Source: Bartonella clarridgeiae ATCC 51734 (GTDB lineage: Bacteria; Pseudomonadota; Alphaproteobacteria; Rhizobiales; Rhizobiaceae). From it: a stretch of 64,000 nucleotides of DNA. The notes beneath the pieces are model-generated. The model was not told the DNA's origin. It did not search any database and saw nothing but the letters and a program-made list of their open reading frames with translations. Numbering within the stretch: position 1 is the first letter of the stretch; the number at the start of each line of letters is the position of its first letter. This document shows positions 20,164 through 30,506 of the stretch, one piece after another. Location of the stretch: NCBI RefSeq assembly GCF_000518185.1, contig NZ_JADC01000009.1, forward strand, positions 354,807 through 418,806. The letters are read 5' to 3'. Both the position numbers and the translations under genes were made by a program.

Positions 20164-20988
20164 ATGCTAATGGCTAATAGTAATGATTTATTATGCGGTA
20201 AGCGTGGTCTAATTTTGGGGTTAGCCAATAATCGATCTATCGCTTGGGGGATAACTAAAGCAGCTAGTGCTGCAGGGGCAGAGCTTGCTTTTACCTATCA
20301 AGGTGAGGCACTGAAGAGGCGTGTTGAGCCTTTGGCCGAGGAAGTAAAAGGGATTGTTTGCGGTCATTGTGATGTGTCTGATAGTGCATCTATTGATTCA
20401 GTCTTTAGTGAAATAGAGAGAAGATGGGGTAAGCTTGATTTTTTAGTTCATGCTATTGGTTTTTCTAACAAAGATGAATTAAGTGGTCGTTATATTGATG
20501 TCAGCGAATCAAATTTTATGATGACAATGAATATTTCCGTTTATTCTTTGACAGCTCTTACGCAGCGTGCAGAAAAATTGATGCCAGATGGTGGTTCAAT
20601 TTTAACACTGACTTATTATGGTGCTGAGAAAGTTGTGCCTAACTATAATGTGATGGGGGTTGCTAAGGCTGCTCTTGAGGCTAGCGTAAAATATTTAGCT
20701 GTAGATTTAGGACCGAAGAATATTCGTGTTAATGCCTTGTCAGCAGGTCCTATAAAAACATTGGCTGCTTCTGGTATTGGTGACTTTCGTTATATTCTTA
20801 AATGGAATGAGTATAATGCTCCTTTACGTCGTACAGTGACAATAGAAGAGGTCGGTGATTCCGCGCTATACTTTCTTTCGGATTTATCTCGTTCTGTTAC
20901 GGGAGAGGTGCACCATGTGGATTCAGGGTATAATATTATAGGCATGAAGGCTGTTGATGCACCAGATATTTCTGTTGTTAAAGAGTAG
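20164..20988 (+). CDS. fabI: Enoyl-[acyl-carrier-protein] reductase (NADH) FabI
   Basis: A 274-residue atypical short-chain dehydrogenase that performs the last reduction of each fatty-acid elongation round. The N-terminal GLILGLANNRSIAWGITKA cofactor motif, HAIGFSNKDEL, and the catalytic Tyr-x6-Lys pair in YNVMGVAKAALE (about residues 160-171), then LSAGPIKTLAASGI, identify FabI. It starts at ATG 20164; MANSN at 20170 is an alternative. The gene stands 164 bp before aroC. Confidence 0.95.
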   Translation: MLMANSNDLLCGKRGLILGLANNRSIAWGITKAASAAGAELAFTYQGEALKRRVEPLAEEVKGIVCGHCDVSDSASIDSVFSEIERRWGKLDFLVHAIGFSNKDELSGRYIDVSESNFMMTMNISVYSLTALTQRAEKLMPDGGSILTLTYYGAEKVVPNYNVMGVAKAALEASVKYLAVDLGPKNIRVNALSAGPIKTLAASGIGDFRYILKWNEYNAPLRRTVTIEEVGDSALYFLSDLSRSVTGEVHHVDSGYNIIGMKAVDAPDISVVKE

Positions 20989-21152
20989 GGTTTGCTTGAT
21001 AAATTTTATTTTGTCAGAAACACTTTGACTAAAGTTGAAACGGTCAATAATAGCCTTGGTGAGATGATATAGCGTGTAGCTCAACGCACTATGGCTATGT
21101 GTATTTTTAAACTATAGTTGCGTGTATTTGAAGAAAAAATGGGACTGTTTCC

Positions 21153-22267
21153 ATGTCGCATAATACATTTGGTCATTTGTTTCGTGTGACAACATGGGGT
21201 GAGAGTCATGGAGTTTCTGTTGGGTGTGTTATTGATGGTTGTCCTCGAGGGATTTCTTTCACTCTTGCAGAAATTCAAGCATATCTTGATAAACGTCGAC
21301 CAGGACAGTCAAAATATACAACACGACGTCAAGAATTAGATCAAGTAGAGATCCTCTCAGGAGTTGTAACTCAAGGTGATAGTGCAACATTAGTAACAAC
21401 AGGAACACCAGTTTCAATTCTTATCCGGAATACGAATCAACGATCAGAGGATTATGATGCAGTTGTTCATCATTATCGTCCAGGTCATGCAGATTTTACA
21501 TATGATGTTAAATATGGAATTCGTGATTATCGTGGTGGTGGGCATGCTTCAGTGCGCGAAACAGTAGCACGTGTTGCGGCAGGTGCTTTTGCACGCAAAG
21601 TTGTTCCTGGTTTGATTGTACGGGGCGCTGTGATAGCGATTGGCCCTCATCATATTAATCGTAGTCGATGGAATTGGTCAGAGATTGATAATAATTCTTT
21701 TTTTACACCTGATGCTGAAGCAGCATGCGTTTTCGCTAAGTATATGGATAAATTACTTAAAGATGGATCGTCCGCTGGTGCTGTTGTTGAGATTATTGCA
21801 GAAAATGTTCCACCAGGGTTAGGAGCACCTATTTATGCAAAACTTGATCAAGACATTGCATCATTTTTAATGTCAATTAATGCAATTAAAGGTGTTGAAA
21901 TTGGTGATGGTTTTGCTGCTGCTCTTTTGACAGGTAAAGAGAATGTAGATGAAATGCGAGTGGGAAGTGATGAAAAACCACTGTTTTATTTAATCATGCT
22001 GGAGGCATTATAGGTGGAATATCAAATGGACAACCGATTGTTGTTCGTTTTGCAGTTAAGCCCACATCATCGATCTTAGCCTCCTGTCATTCAATTGATG
22101 TTGATGGCAACAACGTAGATGTTATAACAAAGGGGCGCTATGATCGATGTGTTGGGATTCGTGCTGTTCCTGTTGGTGAAGCAATGGTTGCTTGTGCTAT
22201 TGCTGATCATTATCTGAGGAATCGCGGTCAAGTTGGTTGTATAGGAAGGAAAAGCAATGGTTTATAA
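21153..22267 (+). pseudogene. aroC: Chorismate synthase, interrupted by a single-base frameshift as read
   Basis: AroC makes chorismate, the branch point for aromatic amino acids, folate and ubiquinone. The first 278 codons are intact AroC ([62 protein letters not shown]). After CCACTGTTT at 21978-21986 the frame slips: the expected [20 protein letters not shown] continues in another frame from 21992. That second frame runs through [10 protein letters not shown] to a stop at 22265-22267, 11 nt inside ribB. One missing base near 21983-21991 explains it; as read, translation stops at 22013. The rest of the gene is well conserved, so the lesion is recent or a sequence error. Confidence 0.9.
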
Positions 22268-23375
22268 TCAGAAAAAAGTTGTTTCTGCTATTCAGGCTTT
22301 TGAACGCGGTGAAATTGTTGTGGTTATGGATGACGATGATCGTGAAAATGAAGGCGATTTAATCGTTGCTGCTATCCATTGTACAGAAGAAAAAATGGCA
22401 TTTATCATGCGCTATACATCGGGTATTATTTGTACGCCCTTACCAAAGGAGGAAGCACAACGATTGAATTTAACTCCTATGGTGTCAGATAATGATTCAA
22501 TGTACTGTACTAAGTTTACTGTTACTGTTGATTTTAAATATGGAATAACAACAGGGATTTCAGCGCATGACCGTACATTAGCAGTGCGTAATCTTGCTAA
22601 TCCAAATGCTAATGCTAATGATTTTGTGCGTCCGGGGCATATTTTTCCTTTAATTGCACATGAAGGTGGTGTTTTGATGCGGTCAGGACATACTGAGGCT
22701 GCAGTTGATTTATGTAAATTATCTGGTTTGCCACCGGTTGGTGTTATTGGTGAATTAGTCAATGATGATGGGAGTGTCAAACATGGAGATGAGGTTATAA
22801 AATTTGCACAGGATCATCAGTTGCATACCATAACAGTTGCTGATCTTATTGCTTATCGCCGGCGTAAAGAGACGCTAATAAAACATGTCGGAGAAATGCA
22901 AATTGAAACATCTGTAGGGCCAGCTGTGGTCCAAAGTTATCAACTTCCTTGGGAAACAGTTCAGCATGTTGCGATTGTTTTTGGTGATATCCGTGATGGT
23001 GAGGATATTCCGGTACGTTTGCACCGTGAAAACATTTTGAATGATGTTTTTGGTCGAGCGTCAAATATTGAAGTTATTATGCGTCGTATGATAGAAGAAG
23101 AGAAACGCGGTGTATTTGTTTATCTGCGAGGAGGTTCTGTTGGTGTTGGTTGTCAATCAGCTATTAATGATCAGGAAATAACAACAAAAGATTTAGAAAG
23201 TCATATTCAGGCGATTGAACGTGAAAAAGAGTGGCGCCAAATTGGTTTAGGAGCGCAAATTTTGAGACATTTAGGGATTAGTTCTGTTATTGTCTACGCT
23301 TCTAAAGAACGTCATTATGTTGGTTTAGAAGGTTTTGGAATTCGTATATCTAGAACAGATATAGATATATTGTGA
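22257..23375 (+). CDS. ribB: 3,4-dihydroxy-2-butanone 4-phosphate synthase with degenerate GTP-cyclohydrolase-II-like domain
   Basis: A 372-residue riboflavin-pathway enzyme that converts ribulose 5-phosphate to DHBP and formate. The RibB domain (1 to about 205) has [34 protein letters not shown] and [26 protein letters not shown]. The C-terminal 165 residues resemble RibA, but the zinc-site cysteines (normally the ECLTGDxxxSxRCDCG block) are replaced by [15 protein letters not shown]. It is therefore probably monofunctional, as in other Rhizobiales. It starts inside the end of aroC and ends 7 nt before xseB. Confidence 0.93.
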   Translation: MVYNQKKVVSAIQAFERGEIVVVMDDDDRENEGDLIVAAIHCTEEKMAFIMRYTSGIICTPLPKEEAQRLNLTPMVSDNDSMYCTKFTVTVDFKYGITTGISAHDRTLAVRNLANPNANANDFVRPGHIFPLIAHEGGVLMRSGHTEAAVDLCKLSGLPPVGVIGELVNDDGSVKHGDEVIKFAQDHQLHTITVADLIAYRRRKETLIKHVGEMQIETSVGPAVVQSYQLPWETVQHVAIVFGDIRDGEDIPVRLHRENILNDVFGRASNIEVIMRRMIEEEKRGVFVYLRGGSVGVGCQSAINDQEITTKDLESHIQAIEREKEWRQIGLGAQILRHLGISSVIVYASKERHYVGLEGFGIRISRTDIDIL

Positions 23376-23382
23376 GGATTAC

Positions 23383-23637
23383 ATGAAACAAGAAGAAAAC
23401 AAAGGAGATATTGCTACGTTGAGTTTTGAGGAAGCACTTAAGCAACTTGAAGCGATCGTCGAAAATTTAGAACGTGGAGATGTTCCTTTAGAGCAATCGA
23501 TTGATATTTATGAACGTGGTGAAGCTCTTAAAAATCATTGCGATAGATTACTAAAAGTAGCTGAAGCTAAAGTTGAAAAAATTCAACTTTCAGGTGAGGG
23601 GAAACCGGAAGGTGTAGAACCACTGGATCCTGAATGA
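23383..23637 (+). CDS. xseB: Exodeoxyribonuclease VII small subunit
   Basis: An 84-residue all-helical protein with the family core [34 protein letters not shown] (about 13-46) and [19 protein letters not shown]. XseB subunits coat the long helix of XseA in the single-strand-specific nuclease. It follows ribB by 7 nt. In Rhizobiales, xseB is commonly just before dxs, as here. Confidence 0.95.
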   Translation: MKQEENKGDIATLSFEEALKQLEAIVENLERGDVPLEQSIDIYERGEALKNHCDRLLKVAEAKVEKIQLSGEGKPEGVEPLDPE

Positions 23638-24093
23638 TATAAGTAATTTTTTTGTTTTATTAAGCGCAAGAAGTACAAAAAACTTATGTGAAACAGATTT
23701 TATTAATCTCATTTCTTAACATAAATGAGTCAAAAGGGTTTGTATGAATCCTCAAAACATATGCTTATAATTGTAATTATATCAATTAATTATCACTCAT
23801 TGTTTTTATCAATATTGTTCTTTTTTCTTTATAATAAGTGATTGATAAAAACGTTATTATGATTATGCAGTGTATAGACTGTTATGATGAGAATTCTTTA
23901 CACTTCATTGAATATTCACATACATGATGATATCTACATTATTATTTATTTTTTTATATTCTGTTCATACATAGCAATTTTTTATAAAGAACCAGCAATT
24001 GAAACACTTGTTAAGTTAAGGTATGGATTCTAAAAAGATATCAAAAGAACAAAATAACATAATTATTGCTCTATACTAAAAAAGGAGTTCTTT
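23638..24093. other. Intergenic region xseB-dxs with a 12-bp inverted repeat
   Basis: 456 AT-rich bases without a gene. GTTTTTATCAAT at 23802-23813 is the exact reverse complement of ATTGATAAAAAC at 23841-23852 (27-nt spacer). It may be an operator or a weak hairpin. An imperfect AT-rich pairing also spans about 23640-23692, just after xseB. The dxs promoter must lie in this region. Confidence 0.5.
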
Positions 24094-26016
24094 TTGTCTC
24101 GCCCATTAACGCCGTTACTTGATCTGATACATTTGCCACAAGATTTGCGGGCGTTACCTGAGTCTAATTTGCTACAGTTAGCTCATGAATTGCGCACTGA
24201 AACAATTGATACGGTTTCTGTAACGGGCGGTCATCTTGGGGCGGGTCTCGGTGTCATTGAACTCACTATTGCGCTACATTATGTTTTTAATACACCTGAT
24301 GATAGGATTATTTGGGATGTAGGTCATCAAACCTATCCCCATAAAATTTTAACTGGTCGCAGAGATAGAATTCGCACATTGCGTCAAGAGGGTGGTCTAT
24401 CAGGTTTTACAAAGCGTTCAGAAAGTGTGTATGATCCATTTGGTGCTGGCCATTCTTCTACTTCAATTTCAGCTGGTCTTGGTATGGCGATGGTTAGTGC
24501 ATTGAAAGCTGAGGAAAGACGCAACATTATTTCTGTGATTGGTGATGGTGCTATATCTGCAGGTATGGCTTATGAAGCGATGAATAATGCTGGTGCTTTA
24601 GATGCACGCTTGATTGTTATCCTTAATGATAATGATATGTCTATTGCACCTCCTACTGGTGCTATGAGTGCTCATCTTGCACGATTGGTTTCCCGTCCAT
24701 CTTATCGTAACTTACGTCAACGGATAAAGATTTTAAGCAAAAAATTACCAAAATTCTTTTTGGAGAAAGCACGTTATTCAGAAGAATTTGCGCGTAGTTT
24801 TTTTGTTGGGGGAACCTTATTTGATGAGCTTGGTTTTTACTATGTTGGACCGATAGATGGTCATAATTTTGGGCATTTGTTGCCTGTGTTGAAAAATGTT
24901 CGCGAATGTCCTGATGGTCCTGTTTTAGTGCATGTGGTAACGCATAAAGGCAAAGGATACGCACCTGCAGAAGCATCATCTGATAAATATCATGGTGTTA
25001 ATCGTTTTGATGTCATTACAGGTAAACAAGTTAAAGCACAAAGTAACTCTCTTTCTTATACTAAAGTGTTCTCTAAAGCTTTAATAGAGGAGGCTACACA
25101 TGATAATAAAATTGTTGGCATCACGGCAGCAATGCCAAATGGAACAGGACTTGACTTTTTTGCTGAAAAATTTCCAAAAAGGATGTTTGATGTTGGTATT
25201 GCTGAGCAGCATGCTGTAACTTTTGCTGCAGGTATTGCCAGTGAGGGATATAAACCCTTTGTTGCGATCTATTCTACTTTTTTACAGCGTGCTTATGATC
25301 AGATTATCCATGATGTATCGCTCCAAAAATTACCGGTGCGTTTTGCCATTGATAGAGCAGGCTTTGTTGGAGCAGATGGTGCAACGCACGCGGGGAGTTT
25401 TGATATTGTTTTTTTGGCAACTCTTCCTGATTTTGTGATTATGGCACCTTCTGATGAGGTTGAACTTATGCATATGGTGCGTACTGCGGCAGCTTATGAT
25501 CAGGGACCCATTTCTTTTCGTTATCCGCGTGGTGAGGGTATTGGTATGGATTTGCCGCAGCGGGGTGAATTGCTTGAAATTGGGAAAGGGCGGGTTTTGT
25601 GTGAAGGAAGTAAGATCGCTCTGGTTTGTTTTGGAACACGATTGTCTGAAGTATTGGTCGCAGCTGACGAATTAGTGGTAGAAGGATTGTCTACGACTGT
25701 TGCAGATGCCCGGTTTGCGAAGCCTTTGGATAGGGATTTGATGCGTCGGTTAGCGCGGGAGCATGAGGTTTTAGTGACAATTGAAGAAGGAGCGATAGGT
25801 GGATTTGGAGCACACTTACTGCAGTTTTTGTCGCAAGAAGGGCTCTTAGAGCATGGTTTAAAAGTCCGTACCTTAAAGTTTCCTGATAAATATTTAAATC
25901 ATGGTTTGCCAGATAAGGTTCTCTCACAAATTGGACTTGATGCGACAGGTATTATTAATACTGTTTTTAGTGCTTTAGGACGTAAACTTCGGCCTATATT
26001 GCGAACTCGAGTATAA
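24094..26016 (+). CDS. dxs: 1-deoxy-D-xylulose-5-phosphate synthase
   Basis: A 640-residue thiamine-diphosphate enzyme that starts the MEP isoprenoid pathway from pyruvate and glyceraldehyde 3-phosphate. It has [20 protein letters not shown], the TPP-binding [18 protein letters not shown] (about 150-167), [20 protein letters not shown] with the catalytic Glu (about residue 370), and [18 protein letters not shown]. The length is normal. The start is TTG at 24094, with AAAGGAG about 7 nt upstream; no ATG fits better. Its cofactor comes from the pathway of thiC at the window's left end. Confidence 0.96.
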   Translation: MSRPLTPLLDLIHLPQDLRALPESNLLQLAHELRTETIDTVSVTGGHLGAGLGVIELTIALHYVFNTPDDRIIWDVGHQTYPHKILTGRRDRIRTLRQEGGLSGFTKRSESVYDPFGAGHSSTSISAGLGMAMVSALKAEERRNIISVIGDGAISAGMAYEAMNNAGALDARLIVILNDNDMSIAPPTGAMSAHLARLVSRPSYRNLRQRIKILSKKLPKFFLEKARYSEEFARSFFVGGTLFDELGFYYVGPIDGHNFGHLLPVLKNVRECPDGPVLVHVVTHKGKGYAPAEASSDKYHGVNRFDVITGKQVKAQSNSLSYTKVFSKALIEEATHDNKIVGITAAMPNGTGLDFFAEKFPKRMFDVGIAEQHAVTFAAGIASEGYKPFVAIYSTFLQRAYDQIIHDVSLQKLPVRFAIDRAGFVGADGATHAGSFDIVFLATLPDFVIMAPSDEVELMHMVRTAAAYDQGPISFRYPRGEGIGMDLPQRGELLEIGKGRVLCEGSKIALVCFGTRLSEVLVAADELVVEGLSTTVADARFAKPLDRDLMRRLAREHEVLVTIEEGAIGGFGAHLLQFLSQEGLLEHGLKVRTLKFPDKYLNHGLPDKVLSQIGLDATGIINTVFSALGRKLRPILRTRV

Positions 26017-26019
26017 AAA

Positions 26020-26727
26020 AGACTGGATATCCTTTTAATTGAAAAAAATTTGCAACTCATTCACGAGCATGTGATGCAGTTGCACGGAAAACAGTTAAAG
26101 TAGATAGAAAAATCGTTTTTAAAGCTGGAAAAATGATTTCTGATGATGGGATGATTATAGTTTCTGACTCTGTACAAAGTAAAGTTATGTATTTTGTGCA
26201 GCATTAAAACTTATTTATGCACTTGATATGTTCTCAGTAATAACAAATAAAATTACTGCAATTGATATTGATGCATCGACAGGTGAATTTACGTAAGTTC
26301 TTTTAGAACGAAGAGCCGTTTATGTTGGTCACAATCAATTTGATGCTCGTTTATTTGACAACAGTAATGTAATCTTATTAAAGGGCTTGAATGTTAGGTG
26401 TTTGAAATAGGAACATTTTAAGTGGTCATGAGATTGATCTTATTGTATTGGAGTCAGTGTGATTTCTCTTAAACTTGCATTACCATCTGTTTTGTCTTTA
26501 ATCAGAAGAGTTCTCAATCGGTTTTATTGGTAAAACCTCAATTTGAAATTGGTCGAGCGGGTGTTGGTAAGAGAGAAATATTGAAAGATCCGTTAGTGGA
26601 AAAAAAACTGCTAAAGAGCTTTTTGATTGGTCGAATACTTAATAAGGATGGACTGCAAAAGGTTTGCTTCCTTCACCTATTACAGGTGGTGATAGTAATT
26701 TAGAATATTTGTTATTCGGAGAAAAAA
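26020..26727 (+). pseudogene. tlyA: Decayed tlyA (hemolysin A / rRNA 2'-O-methyltransferase)
   Basis: No long frame is open, but TlyA fragments follow in order across frames: S4 domain start RLDILLIEKNLQ (26020 on); DAVARKTVKVDRKIVFKAGKM after a shift near 26070; KLIYALDMF then AIDIDASTGEFT, the SAM-binding motif (26207-26296); VLLERRAVYVVGHNQFDARL-like sequence (about 26300-26355); VKPQFEIGR and GVGKREILKDPLVE (about 26527-26600); LPSPITGGDSNLEYL at the end. Multiple frameshifts and stops make it non-functional. The order dxs-tlyA-rlmD matches other Rhizobiales, so this is an ancestral gene lost in place. Confidence 0.93.
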
Positions 26728-27981
26728 GTGAGCAACGATGTTATAATTGACCATATTGGCGTGGACGGTCTTGGTATTGCCAAGACAGCATATGGTTCAA
26801 TTTCTGTACCTTTTACTCTGCCTGGAGAGATTGTTAATGTTGCTCTTCATGGAAAATACGGTATACCTATTACTCTAAAAAAGAAATCAATAGAACGTGT
26901 TGATGCTGTTTGTCAACATTTTGAGGCATGTGGAGGATGCATGCTTCAGCATTGGCATTTTGATGCTTATCACCTTTGGAAGCGACAATTGGTTGTTGAT
27001 GCGTTTAAAAAGTATGGCCTTGATGTTGTTATTTCTCCATTAATTCAATGTGGAAATTATACCCGTCGACGAGTTACTTTAACAGCATCTGTGATTCAAA
27101 AAAGTCATATTGTTGGTTTTAATCGTTATCGGTCTCATGATATTATAGCTATTAAAGAATGTCCGGTTACTCGTTCAGAGATTTTATCTAAACTGGATAA
27201 TATCAGGGTGATATGTGCTCTTTTAAGAAATAACGCTAAACGGTTTCATGTGATAGTGACAGCTGTTGAAAACGGTTTTGATGTTGCTTTAATGGGCTGT
27301 GGTGTGCAAGACGAGTTTGTCTGTCAAAAAATGATACGTGCAGCTCTTTCATGTGGAATTACACGTTTATCTGTTGAAGGTGAAGTCTTAGTTGAACGAG
27401 AAAAACCATTGATTCATTTTGGAGATGTTTGTGTTGAATCTCCTATTGGTGGTTTTCTTCAAGCGACTTTTGAAGCGGAAACTATTATGGGTGATATTAT
27501 TTTAACTCATTTAAAAAAAGCAAAAAATGCTGCTGATTTATTTGCAGGAGTAGGAACTTTTACTTTACGTATGGCTAAAAAGATGAATGTTCATGCAATA
27601 GAAAATGATGGAAAAGCATTAGCCAATCTGGATCAGGCAGCACGTATTGCTACCGGTTTAAAAACAGTGGTTTGTGAAAAACGTGACTTATTTCGTCGTC
27701 CACTTTCTGCAAAGGAGCTCGAATGCTTTGATAGCATTGTTTTTAATCCACCACGTTCTGGTGCAGAGAAACAGGTAAATGAATTGGCAAAAACAACAGT
27801 GGTACGTGTGGTGGCTATTTCTTGCAATCCTGTTACATTGGCTCGTGATTTATCTATTCTTGTTACTGGCGGTTATACAATAGAAAAAGTTGTACCAATT
27901 GATCAATTTTTATGGTCACCTCACATTGAAATTGTTGCAACTTTAAGCAAACGAAAAACGAAGACAAATTGGAAGCTTTAG
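26728..27981 (+). CDS. Class I SAM-dependent RNA 5-methyluridine methyltransferase (RlmD/TrmA family)
   Basis: A 417-residue enzyme methylating uridine C5 in rRNA or tRNA. An N-terminal TRAM-like domain is followed by the [4Fe-4S] cysteines in CQHFEACGGCMLQHW (about 62-76). The SAM-binding AADLFAGVGTFTLRMA (about 270-285), NPPRSGAEKQV (about 341-351) and the catalytic-Cys line ISCNPVTLARDLSIL (about 365-379) complete it. The start is GTG at 26728 behind CGGAGAA. Which uridine it modifies cannot be decided. It lies directly after the tlyA relic. Confidence 0.92.
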   Translation: MSNDVIIDHIGVDGLGIAKTAYGSISVPFTLPGEIVNVALHGKYGIPITLKKKSIERVDAVCQHFEACGGCMLQHWHFDAYHLWKRQLVVDAFKKYGLDVVISPLIQCGNYTRRRVTLTASVIQKSHIVGFNRYRSHDIIAIKECPVTRSEILSKLDNIRVICALLRNNAKRFHVIVTAVENGFDVALMGCGVQDEFVCQKMIRAALSCGITRLSVEGEVLVEREKPLIHFGDVCVESPIGGFLQATFEAETIMGDIILTHLKKAKNAADLFAGVGTFTLRMAKKMNVHAIENDGKALANLDQAARIATGLKTVVCEKRDLFRRPLSAKELECFDSIVFNPPRSGAEKQVNELAKTTVVRVVAISCNPVTLARDLSILVTGGYTIEKVVPIDQFLWSPHIEIVATLSKRKTKTNWKL

Positions 27982-28055
27982 TTAATACAATAAAAAGACT
28001 CTTTTGAATTTGAATAAGACTGAAAAATTTCCAGATTAAGTTTATCCAATTCATT

Positions 28056-29474
28056 CTATGAAACTGCTGTTCCACCAATTGTCATGTTATTAATTCGCAA
28101 ATGAGGTTGTCCAACACCAACAGGAACGCTTTGTCCTGCTTTTCCGCACATTCCTACGCCATTATCAAGTTTGCTATCATTACCAATCATTGTGATACGT
28201 TTCATAGCATCTGGTCCATTACCAATAAGGGTCGCACCTCTGATTGGAGCTATGATTTTGCCATTTTCTACTCGATAAGCTTCGGTACAATCAAATACAA
28301 ATTTTCCCGAAGTAATATCTACTTGTCCTCCACCAAACGAAACAGCATAGATACCATTTTTTAATGAGGATAAAATTTCTTCAGGTGTCTTATCTCCACC
28401 CAGCATTATTGTATTAGTCATTCGTGGTATTGGTGCATGTGCATATGATGCACGACGGCCATTCCCAGTTGGATTCATTCCCATAAGTCGGGCATTTAAT
28501 CTATCTTGCATATAATTAACGAGTTTTCCATTTTCAATCAAAACATTACGATTTGATGGTGTTCCTTCATCATCGACTGTAAGTGAACCACGGCATTCAG
28601 GGATTGTACCATCATCAACAATGGTAACACCTTGTGCTGCAACTTGTTGGCCTAAAAGTCCAGAAAAAGCAGATGTCTTTTTACGGTTGAAATCTCCTTC
28701 TAAACCATGGCCAACAGCTTCATGAAGCATAACACCAGGCCATCCATTGCCTAATACAACATCAAATGTTCCTGCTGGTGCTTCTTCTGCTTCTAGATTG
28801 ATTAAGGCTATTCGTAAAGCTTCATCAGCAGCTTTTTTCCAATTTTCTTCACAAATGAACTGGTCAAACATTTGTCTTCCACCACAGCCATAGGAGCCAT
28901 TTTCGCGCCGATTACCATTGGCAGCGACCACTGATATAGAGAGCCGTACGAGAGGACGAATATCAAAAACAAGATGTCCATCAGCTCGTAAGATTTCGAC
29001 ATGCTGTAATGAGCCGGAAAGAGCAACAGTTACTTGATGCAATTTGTCGTTTTTTTCGCGTAAATATGCATCAATTTTTTGCAAAAGCGCACTTTTTTTT
29101 TCAAATGAGGGAGAAACAAGAGGACTTTCTGATTTATAAAGTCTTTTATTTGTCGGTTTAGGAGCTACACTATAAGGTCCCGCATGATTATTATAAGTTG
29201 CAGTTTTAGCTATTTCACTTGCACGTTTAAGTGCAGCAGCTGATAGTTCACCAGAGTGAGCATATCCAGTTGTTTCTCCAGCAACAACACGTAAACCAAA
29301 CCCTATATCCTGATGAAATGAACCATTTTTAAGCTGTCCATTATCAAATAAAAGAACTTCACTTTCTGTATATTCAAGGTAAAGTTCACCATCATCGGCC
29401 TTATGAAGTGCTTTTTGTATAAGTGATTGCACTTTTGATGAAGAAATATCAAAACGGTCAATCAGCGATTGCAT
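28056..29474 (-). CDS. tldD: Metalloprotease TldD
   Basis: A 472-residue TldD/PmbA-family protease subunit; with TldE/PmbA it degrades unfolded peptides and matures some microcins. The zinc motif HEAVGHGLEGD (HExxxH, about residue 255) is intact, as are GFGLRVVAGETTGYAHSGEL near the start and the C-terminal GMCGKAGQSVPVGVGQPHLRINNMTIGGT. The length is normal. An IalB-family gene lies 95 nt upstream on the same strand. Confidence 0.95.
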   Translation of the reverse strand: MQSLIDRFDISSSKVQSLIQKALHKADDGELYLEYTESEVLLFDNGQLKNGSFHQDIGFGLRVVAGETTGYAHSGELSAAALKRASEIAKTATYNNHAGPYSVAPKPTNKRLYKSESPLVSPSFEKKSALLQKIDAYLREKNDKLHQVTVALSGSLQHVEILRADGHLVFDIRPLVRLSISVVAANGNRRENGSYGCGGRQMFDQFICEENWKKAADEALRIALINLEAEEAPAGTFDVVLGNGWPGVMLHEAVGHGLEGDFNRKKTSAFSGLLGQQVAAQGVTIVDDGTIPECRGSLTVDDEGTPSNRNVLIENGKLVNYMQDRLNARLMGMNPTGNGRRASYAHAPIPRMTNTIMLGGDKTPEEILSSLKNGIYAVSFGGGQVDITSGKFVFDCTEAYRVENGKIIAPIRGATLIGNGPDAMKRITMIGNDSKLDNGVGMCGKAGQSVPVGVGQPHLRINNMTIGGTAVS

Positions 29475-29569
29475 AGTAGTTATCCTATTTTATTAGTGTT
29501 TAGAGCTGAGAATTTGTTCATTTTATTTAGGAAACAAAAAGCAAAGGTATATTAGTAGTGAGTTATTTA

Positions 29570-30106
29570 TTATGGTAAAGTCGCATAGGCATCTTTAAGG
29601 CCATTGAGATCAACCAAACCTCCAATTCCTTGCTCAGGAGTTGTAAAGATAATGTAAGTTGCTATTTTACCCTCTAAAAAGTGTTTTACTACATTCTCCT
29701 TAAGAAGCGCTTCAGCGACACAATTATCACCTGAGCAACGACGATAATCCATTTTTCCCACATCTTTATCATCAATTTTAATTATAATTCCAGATCGTAA
29801 TTCAACGCGAATAGGAACAAAAACACGCATCAAAACTTCTTTGTTTTGAGGTAATTTGTAAAATGCTACACGGAAAGTAATATCACGACGCTTTTGTGCA
29901 CGAACATCTTGTACAATTTCACATTGTACATTCGGTGTACCTGGTGGCAAAGAACAAATTTTCGTCCATGCACCATAAGTTTGTGGGGTAGGAACACTCT
30001 GCATATTGGACGTTTGTGCAATGACATAATTGGTAGTAACATTACAAAATATGCAAAAAATAAGAATGCTAAAAAAGTTTTTTTTGAGAAATTGATGAAG
30101 TGTCAT
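29570..30106 (-). CDS. Invasion-associated locus B (IalB) family exported protein
   Basis: A 178-residue secreted protein: basic amino end, hydrophobic core (FFSILIFCIFCNVTTNYVIA), cleavage near AQT, then the IalB fold starting at YGAWTKIC. Four cysteines (KICSLPPG, VQCEI, RRCSGDNC) suggest two disulfides. IalB proteins are linked to erythrocyte invasion in Bartonella, but relatives occur in many non-invasive Rhizobiales, so this one need not be a virulence factor. The frame opens at 30133, but the ATG at 30106 has AGGG upstream and a normal signal-peptide start. Confidence 0.85.
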   Translation of the reverse strand: MTLHQFLKKNFFSILIFCIFCNVTTNYVIAQTSNMQSVPTPQTYGAWTKICSLPPGTPNVQCEIVQDVRAQKRRDITFRVAFYKLPQNKEVLMRVFVPIRVELRSGIIIKIDDKDVGKMDYRRCSGDNCVAEALLKENVVKHFLEGKIATYIIFTTPEQGIGGLVDLNGLKDAYATLP

Positions 30107-30506
30107 AGAAGGCCCTATCCGAATCGATACCATATTATTGTGTATAGATTTTCATGAAAAGTAAAATTTTGAATTTTTTTTAAATATAATACAAAGTCAA
30201 TATTTTTTCGAAAATATAAATTTATATGCACAGAACAGAAATAAAAATTTAAAAAGGATAGTATTCGATGGAAGTATAATCTTTTAGCGTTGCTATGCGA
30301 TATTTGGTAGATTGTTTTTGTAGTACATTTCTTGAATACAATTGGAAAAATGTATTTTTGTTACAAACATTCCTAATCTGTATTGGGTATGGGGAAGATT
30401 AAGTGTATTATACATTCTTACTTAAAAACACTGTTAATTGGTTATTCCTATATTTTAGATAATGTTTGTTTGTGGATAACATAGATGAAAAAGGTCCTGT
30501 GACGGA
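30107..30506. other. Divergent spacer between the IalB-family gene and ctaB
   Basis: 400 AT-rich bases. In related Rhizobiales the cytochrome aa3 oxidase subunit genes usually precede ctaB; I see no relic of them here. A weak AT-rich stem (TACATTT 30325-30331 with AAATGTA 30349-30355, then five Ts) is the only structure found. Confidence 0.45.

Noticed and set aside
30321..30360. AT-rich stem plus T5 upstream of ctaB as a terminator or attenuator
   Set aside because: Seven AT-dominated pairs around a 17-nt loop are too weak to claim.
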